This document shows, piece after piece, positions 34,155 through 41,053 of a stretch of 41,053 nucleotides of DNA. The number at the start of each line of letters is the position of its first letter. The stretch's first letter is position 1. The position numbers and the translations under genes were made by a program. This stretch comes from Streptosporangium nondiastaticum (GTDB lineage Bacteria > Actinomycetota > Actinomycetes > Streptomycetales > Streptomycetaceae). The stretch lies in contig NZ_PXWG01000055.1 of assembly GCF_003011965.1 (NCBI RefSeq), positions 1 through 41,053 on the forward strand. Direction: 5' to 3'. The notes below the pieces were generated by a model. It had not been told where the DNA came from, ran no database searches, and saw only the letters and a program-made list of their open reading frames with translations.

Positions 34155-34769
34155 ATGTCCAACATCACCACCATCGCGTGGTTCGACGACTTAACGGCGA
34201 GCGTGTTCGCGCTCGGCGCCGCGGCCCGGGAGATGCGGCTCGCCCACCAGGCGGCCCAGGTCGCCTCGTGGCAGATCGAGCCGGCCCGCCTGCGGCTGGT
34301 GATCGGCGACGTGAACATCCGCGGGGAGTACAAGATCAGCCCCTGCGACATCGCCCTGAGCCAGGTCCGCGGCCTGTCCCGCGCCTACCAGCGCATGACC
34401 ACCGACCTGTACGAGAACCTAGCCCTCACCTACGCCTACGGGACGGCAGCCGCCCTGCTCGCGGTCATCAAGGGATACCGGCCGCGGTACGTCGAGCTCC
34501 AGCGCGACCAGACCGACCACTACATCGTGCCGGGCGATCCGCTGCCCGACTTCCGCGGAGACCTAGGCGACTGGAACGGCCAGAGGCGCCTCACCCTCCT
34601 CCGCTCCCTCGTCGCGGCCCGCAGGCTCGACAGCGCCGGGGAGCTCAGCCACGGTTTGCTGACCGACTTGGCGGACGCCGCCTACGCGTACGGCGAGCAG
34701 GCCGAGACGGCCCTTCACCACCTGCTCCTCACCTCCCGCGCGGACCACGGCCCGGGGGAGGAGCAGTGA
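34155..34769 (+). CDS. Unknown 204-residue protein of the element
   Basis: ATG 34155 has GGAGAGG about 6 bases upstream and gives MSNITTIAWFDDLTASVFAL. The protein looks largely helical and soluble (SQVRGLSRAYQRMTTDLYEN, LLTDLADAAYAYGEQAETAL). It occupies the place where a replication initiator is usually found in AICEs, but it has no recognisable Rep, primase or helicase motif. Its TGA overlaps the next GTG (34766-34769). Confidence 0.7.
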   Translation: MSNITTIAWFDDLTASVFALGAAAREMRLAHQAAQVASWQIEPARLRLVIGDVNIRGEYKISPCDIALSQVRGLSRAYQRMTTDLYENLALTYAYGTAAALLAVIKGYRPRYVELQRDQTDHYIVPGDPLPDFRGDLGDWNGQRRLTLLRSLVAARRLDSAGELSHGLLTDLADAAYAYGEQAETALHHLLLTSRADHGPGEEQ

Positions 34770-35137
34770 CGAACGGATCGGACGCCACCGACAACCCCAC
34801 AGTTGCCTACGCGGCCGCCCCGGGGATCACTTCGGAGATCGGCTGGGTGATCCGGCACAGCATCCCCCGTTCCTCGGGGACGGAGTACGAGCGGGAGTTC
34901 CTGCTCCGTAAGGCCGCCGCCTTCGACCGCATGGCGCTCGCAGAAGCAGCCAGGTGTGCTCCCCAAGCCGCCGCGCCGACCATCGAGTCCGCGGTCGAGG
35001 CCGCACGACAACTGATGGACCACGACGTTGCGCATTGCGGCCTGTCCCTCCGCGGCGCCGAGATCGCGACAGCTGATGACTGCCGCGCGTACGTCCGCCG
35101 CGAGTACCACGCCTGGAACCGCACTCAGCCGCTCTGA
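34766..35137 (+). CDS. Unknown 123-residue protein, coupled to the previous gene
   Basis: GTG 34766 overlaps the previous stop as GTGA and has GGGGGAGGAG upstream. The frame reads VTNGSDATDNPTVAYAA at the start and continues with helical segments (EFLLRKAAAFDRMALAEAAR, ESAVEAARQLMDHDVAHCG). It ends YVRREYHAWNRTQPL. Soluble; family unknown. It lies between the 204-residue protein and the xis cassette. Confidence 0.7.
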   Translation: MTNGSDATDNPTVAYAAAPGITSEIGWVIRHSIPRSSGTEYEREFLLRKAAAFDRMALAEAARCAPQAAAPTIESAVEAARQLMDHDVAHCGLSLRGAEIATADDCRAYVRREYHAWNRTQPL

Positions 35138-35224
35138 TTTCGCCCGGGGCAGCGGTCTACCCGGCAAGGACGCCCGCTGCCCCGGCCTCCCCATCCCGTA
35201 CAGGACTCAGGAGGTGCCACCAGC

Positions 35225-35287
35225 ATGCACCAAATCGACAACGGCCCGCCGCCCGGGGCCGCCGGAACCGGCATGGGGGCCACGTGA
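35225..35287 (+). CDS. Twenty-codon leader ORF before xis
   Basis: A strong ribosome-binding site, CAGGAGGTG, lies 8 bases before ATG 35225. The peptide MHQIDNGPPPGAAGTGMGAT ends at TGA 35285-35287, which overlaps the xis ATG (35287-35289) as TGATG. xis has no separate ribosome-binding site outside this ORF, so xis and int would be translated by coupling from it. Confidence 0.5.
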   Translation: MHQIDNGPPPGAAGTGMGAT

Positions 35288-35484
35288 TGACCCGTGGCCG
35301 TAAGGGCGGCGACAAGCTGACCGTCGACGAGCTGTGCGAGGAACTGCGCATCGCACGCTCGACCTTCTACGACTGGCGCCAGAAGGGCCGTGGCCCGCGC
35401 TGCATACGGCTCCCGAACGGAGCCCTGCGCATTCGCAGGGACGACCTCGACAACTGGCTCACGGACTGCGAGGACCACGCATGA
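35287..35484 (+). CDS. xis: Excisionase / MerR-type helix-turn-helix protein
   Basis: Sixty-five residues from ATG 35287 (GTG 35284 is also in frame). It is one compact winged-helix of the AlpA/excisionase type: KLTVDELCEELRIARSTFYD, WRQKGRGPRCIRLPNGALRI, RRDDLDNWL. Such proteins bend attachment-site DNA to direct integrase toward excision. The stop overlaps the integrase ATG as ATGA (35481-35484). Confidence 0.9.
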   Translation: MTRGRKGGDKLTVDELCEELRIARSTFYDWRQKGRGPRCIRLPNGALRIRRDDLDNWLTDCEDHA

Positions 35485-36869
35485 CGACCCGGTCCTTCAA
35501 AGTGAGCTTCTACGAGACCGAGATCTACGAGGGCAAGCGCGGCACCACCTACACCGTCCGCTGGTCCGTCAACGGCAGGCGGCACGGGGAGACCTACAAG
35601 ACCGGCCCCCTCGCCGATTCCTTCCGCGCGACGCTCCTCGTGGCCGCGAACAACGGCGAGCCCTTCGACATGGAGACCGGCAGGCCGGTCTCGCACGCCA
35701 CGCCGGCTGCTGAGACCACCTGGTACGAGTTCGCCCTGCAGTACGTCGACATGAAATGGGCCCGCATCTCGGCGAACAACCGCAAGAACACTGCCAAGGC
35801 CCTCACCAAGGTCACCATCGCACTGCTGCGCGCGGAACCGAAGCAGTTCGACCCGGTCGACGTGCGCAAGGCCTTACGCGAGTACGCCTTCAACAAGCTC
35901 CGCAGAGACGAGGCCCCACCCGAGGTCCGGACGACCCTGTCCTGGATCCGGCGCAACTCCCTCCCCATGAGTACTTGGGAGGACACCAAACACGTGGACC
36001 ACGTCATGCTCGCGCTCAGCACACTCCTGGACGGCAAGCGCGCAGCCGCCAGCTCGGTCAATCGCGAGCGACGGATCCTGAACGTGGTCATTAAGTACGC
36101 CATCCGAGAGAAGGTCCTGAAGACCAATCCGCTGCCCAAGGGCAAGGACGAAAACGCCCCGCCCAAGGCGCTCCAGGCCATCGACAAGCGCTCCCTCCTC
36201 AACCCCACCCAGGTCGCCCTCCTCCTCGCCTGGATCGCGGCCCGCCCCCGCACCGGCAACCGCCTCCACGCCTTCTTCGCCACCCTCTACTACGCGGGCC
36301 TACGCCCGGAGGAAGCCGTGGCCTTACGCAGCAAGGCAGCCACGTTGCCGGAGTCCGGCTGGGGCGAGCTACTCGTCCACACCGCCGAGCCAGAGGTCGG
36401 TAGCGCTTGGACCGACGACGGCACGGTCCACGAGACCCGCGATCTCAAGGGCCGCGCCGCCGGCGACACCCGTCCCGTCCCCGCCCATCCCGCCCTCGTC
36501 GCGATCCTTCGCGACTTGATCGAGCGGGACGGCCTCAAGCCGGGCGGCCTCCTCTTCGCGGGGGAGAAGGGCGGCCTGCTCGCCGGCTCGGTCTTCCGCC
36601 GCGTCTGGCGCAAGGCCCGCAAGGCCGTCCTCAAGGAGCACGAATACGACTCACCCGTCGGCAAGCGCGTCTACGACCTCCGCCACACCTGCCTGACGAC
36701 CTGGCTCAACAGCGGCATCCCGCCCGCCCAGGTCGCCGAGTGGGCCGGCAACAGCGTCCCCGTCCTCCTCGCCACCTACGCCCGCTGCATCACTGGTCAG
36801 CTCGCAGACCTCCAGAAGCGCATCGAGGGGCCGCAACAGCTGCCCGGCACGGCTCGCACGCCGGAGTGA
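35481..36869 (+). CDS. int: Tyrosine site-specific integrase
   Basis: The 462-residue protein has an N-terminal arm-binding region (YEGKRGTTYTVRWSVNGRRH), a core-binding domain, and a tyrosine-recombinase catalytic domain. Catalytic residues are visible: R275 in YYAGLRPEEA, R401 and H402 in VYDLRHTCLTTWL, and the nucleophile Y433 in VLLATYARCI. The first position of the usual HxLR box is Tyr (YDLR). It would recombine the tRNA-Arg 3' end. The last 228 bases are duplicated, with a few differences, at 39330-39557. A decayed att copy lies 190 bases downstream. Confidence 0.94.
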   Translation: MTTRSFKVSFYETEIYEGKRGTTYTVRWSVNGRRHGETYKTGPLADSFRATLLVAANNGEPFDMETGRPVSHATPAAETTWYEFALQYVDMKWARISANNRKNTAKALTKVTIALLRAEPKQFDPVDVRKALREYAFNKLRRDEAPPEVRTTLSWIRRNSLPMSTWEDTKHVDHVMLALSTLLDGKRAAASSVNRERRILNVVIKYAIREKVLKTNPLPKGKDENAPPKALQAIDKRSLLNPTQVALLLAWIAARPRTGNRLHAFFATLYYAGLRPEEAVALRSKAATLPESGWGELLVHTAEPEVGSAWTDDGTVHETRDLKGRAAGDTRPVPAHPALVAILRDLIERDGLKPGGLLFAGEKGGLLAGSVFRRVWRKARKAVLKEHEYDSPVGKRVYDLRHTCLTTWLNSGIPPAQVAEWAGNSVPVLLATYARCITGQLADLQKRIEGPQQLPGTARTPE

Positions 36870-37062
36870 CCGCGGCGGATCACCCGTCAGAACTTCGAGA
36901 GGTTCTCGGGAAGAACACCCGCCGACAGCAGTCCTAGACCAGCTCCAACTGGACAACCCCGTCCGGGGTAGGGCCAGCCTCGCTGGCCGTGACGCCGTCT
37001 GGCGCACGGCCTAAGAGGTGCCTGGCGAGCAATTATTCCCCCTCCAGGGAGTGCGGTGCGGG

Positions 37063-37110
37063 TCGAGTACCGGCAGGATTCAGACCTGCGGCCAAGCACT
37101 TAGAAGCGAG
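37063..37110. repeat. Decayed internal copy of the att site
   Basis: TCGAG-TACCGGCAGGA, then ACCTGCGGCCAAGC and CTTAGAAG match the 51-bp att core with a 3-base deletion and several changes; the T-loop GACTCGAAC has become GATTCAGAC. The preceding CCCCCTCCAGGGAG resembles the tRNA terminator. Located right after int, it is the former right end of one of two stacked elements. Confidence 0.8.
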
Positions 37111-37243
37111 TGATGCGAAATTTCTGTCCGCATGGCTGCGATCTGAATCTTCGCAGAGTCGCCCGCTCGCCTGCCCTTCGACACGCTCGACATAGAGGTG
37201 AGGGCTGAGGCCATGCATGGCAGTCGCTACTCACGTGTACAGG

Positions 37244-38257
37244 CTAGGCAGTTGAACACGTTGAGAGGGCCTTCTGAATCGCCGCACCGCGATTGATCCT
37301 GCTATTTCTGTCATTGATCCCAGATCGCACTCGCCGGTAGTACTCAGCTGCCTCGGGTGATGGATTTGGGGCATGTGTAACGCCTTCGACCTCCTCGTAG
37401 AAGGAAATAAGCACGGTGGCCGCGATGGCCGGAGAAACCCGCTTACCTTCGTCGATGATTGCTCGGTAAAGCTCCACGATCAATGTGAAAAGGTCAGCCT
37501 TCTGCCACACGCGACTCTTGGCCGGAAAATTACAATCATCGATGAACGAGAAGACCGTATCGAAACCAGCCCGGAGATCCCCTGCCATGGGGAAGTCATC
37601 GTTGTAGTGGTCGAGATACTGCTCATGCTCGTCATCGCGCCTGAAGTAGCCGCTCAAGACGGTGATGATTACCGTCAATGCAAAGCGGATATCGTTCATG
37701 CGTCGACCATCGAGAGATGTGAAAATCTTCCTGTCTTGGAAGAATTGATGGTTTGCAAGCTCCTCGGCGAAAGCCTTCAATGCCCCATCGAATCGGGAGT
37801 TATTTACCTCCATGGCGTTGAGTGAATAGTTTGTTGAATTGATTCGGTGGAAAATTTGACGTGTCTCATCTTCGCTGAGCGGTCCGAGATCCCTGATTAC
37901 TACCTCATATTCGAGAAATTCTCGCTTCTTGGCCTCTGCGAGTTGCTTGTATGTCGGGATGATGCTATTCGTGATGCGCAACTCGGGTGATCCGGTGAAG
38001 TACTGGTGGAGAGTGGTGATTCGTTGCTGCCCGTCTACGATGAGCTCGGTTCCATCTCCGGTGTCTGGATTCACATCGCCAGCCGAAATGAAGATTTCGG
38101 GGAAAGGTAGCCCGTCCAAGACGGTGGCGACGAAGGCGATTTTGTGTCCGTTCGACCACACCAAACGACGTTGGAAGTGGGGATTGGGGATCAGAGTCTT
38201 GTCGCGGATGCCCGTGAGCAACATGCGAAGCCTCTTGTTGGTTGCTGAAGTCTGCAT
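37244..38257 (-). CDS. DUF262 (ParB/GmrS-like) domain protein
   Basis: The 337-residue protein shows DUF262 landmarks: PHFQRRLVWSNGHKIAFVAT near the start, ELIVDGQQRITTLHQYF with the DGQQR core, and IFHRINSTNYSLNAMEVNNS. DUF262 is the N-terminal, nucleotide-hydrolysing half of GmrSD-type restriction enzymes and of several defence proteins. The DUF1524 HNH nuclease half is missing here. The ATG directly abuts the upstream TAG. GC content is far below the chromosome. It likely acts with the adjacent nucleotidyltransferase-like protein; a defence role is inferred. Confidence 0.85.
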   Translation of the reverse strand: MQTSATNKRLRMLLTGIRDKTLIPNPHFQRRLVWSNGHKIAFVATVLDGLPFPEIFISAGDVNPDTGDGTELIVDGQQRITTLHQYFTGSPELRITNSIIPTYKQLAEAKKREFLEYEVVIRDLGPLSEDETRQIFHRINSTNYSLNAMEVNNSRFDGALKAFAEELANHQFFQDRKIFTSLDGRRMNDIRFALTVIITVLSGYFRRDDEHEQYLDHYNDDFPMAGDLRAGFDTVFSFIDDCNFPAKSRVWQKADLFTLIVELYRAIIDEGKRVSPAIAATVLISFYEEVEGVTHAPNPSPEAAEYYRRVRSGINDRNSRINRGAAIQKALSTCSTA

Positions 38258-38860
38258 CTAAGAAGCCTCCATAGCCTCGCGGCAAGACCGGACTGCTCGG
38301 CGTTGATACTGGGTGAGGAAATGCATGTCGTGATATAGGGCACCCGCAATTTTGTACGGCCCGAACTGCCTACCTCGCTGGAGTTCTCGAAAGAACTGCC
38401 GCCACTCTTCAGAAAACTGGAAAGACGGAGATCTGGGTAGCATATCCGGGCGAATCCAGCCCCATGATATGTACTGTTCAAACTTCCCTTGTCGTGGCCA
38501 CCCTGCCCCCGAGTCGGCGTATGCGTGCGCTTCGTGCCAGACCTTCTCGTACAAGTTGTGACTTACGATCGCCACATCTATGTCAGATGCGTCGCCAAAG
38601 AGTCGGTACCTCTTGTGGGGCGCCACGCTGAATCCGAGTTTTGCCGATCCGACAATAAAGACCTCTTGATGGGGGGAGATTGAAAAATGATTTGCAATGG
38701 CCTCCTTCAAGGAGAAATGCTGATCTTCGGACAGGGCGTAGCATCCTCCATGCAAGATCTTTGAGTTCACTACGCGCTCATCGCTTAGGTCGGCAAGGAG
38801 GATGCTTTCGAAGTGCTTCTTGGGTTCTTCGATGGACTGCTCGAAACTGTTCGAACCCAC
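38258..38860 (-). CDS. Nucleotidyltransferase-fold protein paired with DUF262
   Basis: About 200 residues from GTG 38860, with GGGGGGA close upstream; the start is not certain. A polymerase-beta-like nucleotidyltransferase pattern is present: FIVGSAKLGFSVAP then FGDASDIDVAIVSHNLYEKV, giving the GS motif and two Asp (DID) for metal binding. The insert between GS and DID is longer than in MNT toxins. TAG is followed immediately by the DUF262 ATG. GC is low, like its partner. It could modify a target protein or nucleic acid by NMP transfer; the substrate is unknown. Confidence 0.7.
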   Translation of the reverse strand: MGSNSFEQSIEEPKKHFESILLADLSDERVVNSKILHGGCYALSEDQHFSLKEAIANHFSISPHQEVFIVGSAKLGFSVAPHKRYRLFGDASDIDVAIVSHNLYEKVWHEAHAYADSGAGWPRQGKFEQYISWGWIRPDMLPRSPSFQFSEEWRQFFRELQRGRQFGPYKIAGALYHDMHFLTQYQRRAVRSCREAMEAS

Positions 38861-39329
38861 GGTCCCCCCACGGCCGGTTTGAGCGTCACTCGGTGGTGAA
38901 GATACACCTAACCCCAGTTGGCTACGATCAGTTGAGCATTTCGGGCGGGCTCCCGCTAGCTGGTGCACCGGGAGGCCTGCCAGGGGTGACCGGGGTTGGT
39001 CGAGGGTAACCACGGGCGATCTCACCAGGCGTCCCGACATGGCCTCAGCTGCCTGGCTCGGTCTGCTGTGGTTTGTCTGGGTTGACGGCAGGCGGGAATG
39101 GCGGCCTCACCTGCACCCCGAGCTGGCTAAGCCCTGAGCCAGTGGCGTGCGGGTGGTGGTCCGAGCTGTGGCGGGGCGTAGGCAGGGGCGCGGGCCTAGG
39201 AGTGATGGGCGCGCGACGCCGTGCTGCGTGCGCGGCGGATGTGTCCTTCGTGGGGCAGGGGGGCTCGGAGCCATGTCGTTGGAGGGCTGGGTACTGCGCA
39301 TGGTGCCCGAACTATCCTCGATGAGGTAC
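38861..39329. other. Region between the nucleotidyltransferase gene and the int fragment
   Basis: No gene is supported. The low-GC stretch next to 38860 (minus strand reads GTGTATCTTCACC) probably holds the promoter of the nucleotidyltransferase-DUF262 pair. From about 39000 the composition returns to high GC with no coding pattern. It looks like deletion scar leading into the int fragment. Confidence 0.4.
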
Positions 39330-39557
39330 GAGTACGACTCACCCGTCGGGAAGCGCGTCTACGACCTCCGCCACACCTGCCTGACGACCTGGCTCAACAG
39401 CGGCATCCCGCCCGCCCAGGTCACCGAGTGGGCCGGCAACAGCGTCCCCGTCCTTCTCGCCACCTACGCCCGCTGCGTCACAGGTCAGCTGGCGGACCTC
39501 CAGAAGCGCATCGAGGGGCCGCAACAGCTGCCCGGCACGGAGTGCAGTCCAGCGTGA
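39330..39557 (+). pseudogene. 3' fragment of a second integrase gene
   Basis: These 228 bases match 36642-36869 without any length change, and encode the last 75 residues, including YDLRHTCLTTWLNSGIPPAQ and the catalytic Tyr in LLATYARCV. The 5' two thirds are missing. The frame runs into unrelated sequence upstream, so it is not a functional recombinase. Similarity to the full int continues downstream (GGAAGAACACCCGCCG), which points to homologous element ends rather than a local copy of int alone. Confidence 0.92.
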
Positions 39558-39633
39558 CCGGCCGAAACTTCGGGAGGTTTTCGGGAAGAACACCCGCCGA
39601 GAACCGTCCGAGACCGGCTCCAGCCGGACCCAG

Positions 39634-39672
39634 CCGGTGACCACCTACTCAACTTGAGTAGGTGGTCACCGG
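39634..39672. repeat. Perfect 39-bp inverted repeat near attR
   Basis: Arms of 19 bases (CCGGTGACCACCTACTCAA and its exact complement TTGAGTAGGTGGTCACCGG) flank a single central C. It lies 77 bases after the int fragment and 74 bases before the att core. It is too symmetric for a random event and could be a terminator, a protein site or part of attP. The full int at 36869 has no such repeat behind it. Confidence 0.85.
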
Positions 39673-39712
39673 CTTCTGCCTTCGCGCTCCATGCCCTCTG
39701 ACCAGCAAAAAC

Positions 39713-39733
39713 GCCCCTCCCAGAAGGAGGGGC
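39713..39733 (-). terminator. Terminator beside the intact tRNA-Arg, carried by the element
   Basis: GCCCCTCC-CAGAA-GGAGGGGC, with GTTTTT on the minus strand, terminates the tRNA-Arg transcript. It is nearly the same as the chromosomal copy at 20012-20032 but differs in the loop, so the element brought its own replacement from an earlier host. Confidence 0.8.
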
Positions 39734-39745
39734 GTGCAGTGTGGA

Positions 39746-39796
39746 TCGAGCGCCCCCGGCAGGACTCGAACCTGCGGCCAAGCGCTTAGAAGGCGC
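39746..39796. repeat. attR: 51-bp repeat within tRNA-Arg
   Basis: Identical to 20045-20095. It covers the 3' half of the tRNA and restores the gene, so integration does not harm it. Beyond 39796 the tRNA continues into its 5' half, which is absent at the left end. Confidence 0.95.
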
Positions 39797-39823
39797 CTGC
39801 TCTATCCACTGAGCTACGGGGGC
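39751..39823 (-). tRNA. tRNA-Arg (anticodon UCU), integration target
   Basis: Seventy-three bases fold as a full cloverleaf on the minus strand. The acceptor stem is GCCCCCG with CGGGGGC, the discriminator is G, the D stem is GCTC/GAGC, and the T arm is GCAGG-TTCGAGT-CCTGC. The anticodon loop CTTCTAA reads UCU (AGA codons). CCA is not encoded. AGA is rare in Streptomyces, so loss of this tRNA would matter for rare-codon genes. Confidence 0.95.
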
Positions 39824-40119
39824 CGGTGTGTGCGGCGGTGTCGCGGACGGCTGAAGCCCCGGGCTCGGTGGTGCCGTGACCTTGCCGGGGACAAGGATAG
39901 GGCTCCGCTCACCTCGTCCCGGTTGCTTCACCTCCGTGCCACGATGTGGAGGTTTAGTGAAGCGGTCCTGATAATCGCAGGCGGGTACGAATCTTGCACC
40001 GTTTTTCACGCCTCAGGCGACGGGTGTTGTGTACTCGTTATGCCTGAGCCCCGTGCGCCACGCCTCGCGCGCCATGGCCTATACGCTTCAAAATCACACC
40101 AGAATTGGGCATTCTGCAC

Positions 40120-41053
40120 GTGTGGCGACCTTGGACGTACGGCCCCGACTGCTCGACGCACTGTCCGCACTGCGTGACCGTGTCGACGCCGCACGCTTCC
40201 CCCTTCCCCTTCCCGGCGCCGCCCGCGCCCGCCGGAACCGTGCCGAACTCCTGGCGCAACTCGATGACTACTTGGTGCCCCGCCTGTGCGCCCCCGAAGC
40301 GCCGCTGCTCGCGGTCGTCGGGGGATCGACGGGGGCCGGCAAGTCCACCCTCGTCAACTCCCTGGTGGGGCGGCGGGTCACTGAGGCGGGGGTGCTGCGG
40401 CCGACGACCCGTACGCCTGTACTGGTCTGCCACCCGGACGACCACCACTGGTTCGCGGGCCAGCGCGTCCTGCCCGAGCTGCGCCGCGTCTGGGTGCCGG
40501 CCCAGGACGTCTCGACCCTCTACGACCCGGACCCCGACGCCCGCCGCGGGGACGAGGACGACGCCGGCGAGCCCCCGTCCCTGCGCATCGAGACCGACCG
40601 CGCCATGCCCCCCGGGCTCGCCCTCGTCGACGCCCCCGACATCGACTCCCTCGTCGCCCGCAACCGCGAGCTCGCCGCCGAGCTGATCTGCGCCGCCGAC
40701 ATCTGGGTGCTCGTCACCACCGCGACCAGGTACGCCGATGCGGTGCCCTGGCACCTGATGCGCACGGCAAAGGAGTACGACGTCACCCTCGTCACCGTGC
40801 TCGACCGGGTGCCCCACCAGGTCGCCACCGAGGTCTCCAAGCACTACGGGGCGCTGCTGGCCGCCGCCGGGCTCGGGGACGTCCCGCGCTTCACCATCCC
40901 CGAGCTCCCGGAGTCCGCGGGCGGCGGCACCGGCCTGCTGCCCGACACCGCCGTCGCGGGGCTGCGCGCCTGGCTGCACCAGCGGGCGCAGGACCCCGCC
41001 GCCCGCGCCGTGGCCTCCGCCCGCACCGTCGCCGGGCTGCTGGCCTCCCTGGG
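40120..41053 (+). CDS. Dynamin-like GTPase, 3' end beyond the window
   Basis: The frame is open from GTG 40120 (VATLDVRPRLLDALSAL) to the window edge, 311 codons. GTPase motifs are GGSTGAGKSTLVNSLVG (P-loop), a Thr-containing switch region (RPTTRTPVLVC), and LALVDAPDIDSL in place of the G3 motif. VTLVTVLDRVP may be the G4-like segment. Proteins like this are found paired in actinomycetes and resemble bacterial dynamin-like or YfjP-type GTPases acting at membranes. No ribosome-binding site precedes the GTG, so a leaderless message is possible. This is host chromosome beyond the element. Confidence 0.85.

Larger units (their letters stand above)
20045..39745 (+). mobile_element. Integrative element of AICE type in tRNA-Arg(UCU), about 19.7 kb
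   Basis: Exact 51-bp repeats at 20045-20095 and 39746-39796 bound the element; both are the 3' half of tRNA-Arg. Inside are xis and a tyrosine integrase, an FtsK/TraB-like translocase, GntR regulators and several low-GC cargo genes, the usual content of actinomycete integrative and conjugative elements. No replication initiator is recognised. A decayed third att copy (37063-37110) and a second int fragment show that the right part is composite. Confidence 0.9.

Noticed and set aside
39073..39329. Extension of the right-hand int fragment as a full gene with an alternative start at 39147
   Set aside because: Sequence before 39330 has no similarity to integrases and the core catalytic Arg (R275 equivalent) is absent.

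Overview
The window is high-GC DNA with Streptomyces-type codon use: G or C dominates third codon positions, GTG starts are common, and gene ends often overlap as ATGA or GTGA. A short chaplin gene, a single-subunit SdhC with SdhA and SdhB, and an AICE-type conjugation module point to Streptomyces or a close relative. No species is claimed.

Chromosomal left part (1-20044): the 3' end of a secreted CAP-domain protein; an ABC ATPase and permease pair; the sdhCAB operon on the minus strand with a divergent LysR gene and a perfect 15-bp palindrome between them; a coupled crcB-DUF190-crcB fluoride-exporter operon; a polyprenyl-synthetase-like gene whose aspartate-rich motifs are degenerate; a short chaplin; a STAND NTPase with TPRs; a GT-B-type transferase gene interrupted by a heptanucleotide repeat; and an alkylation-repair pair (Ada-AlkA fusion and Ogt) followed by an ArsR-type regulator. 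The sdh operon is split between sdhA and sdhB by a 1.5-kb IS605-like element on the opposite strand. The element carries a ribbon-helix-helix gene translationally coupled to tnpB and has no tnpA.

Integrated element (20045 to about 39745, 19.7 kb): a tyrosine-recombinase element sits in a tRNA-Arg(UCU) gene. The two ends share a 51-bp exact repeat of the tRNA 3' half (20045-20095 and 39746-39796). From left to right it holds low-GC cargo (trypsin-like protease and partner, transposase remnant, a 2-TM protein and an LPO_1073/Vpar_1526-family protein sharing an Asn/Gln/Gly motif, and a FkbM methyltransferase), three GntR regulators with small satellite genes and a family 2 glycosyltransferase, an FtsK/TraB-type DNA translocase followed by a CTAG repeat array, several small genes, and a leader ORF-xis-int cassette. 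No replication initiator is recognisable. To the right of int lie a decayed att copy, a low-GC nucleotidyltransferase-DUF262 pair, a second 3' fragment of int, and the intact tRNA. This suggests two related elements piled up at one tRNA.

Chromosomal right end (39824-41053): the start of a dynamin-like GTPase gene.

The points most worth a second look are: a (GGTGTCC)8 tract that holds the transferase gene out of frame and would restore it at 9 copies; the matched amyloid-like motifs in two adjacent cargo genes; the coupled RHH-TnpB element inside sdh; and the 21-bp-period CTAG array just after traB.
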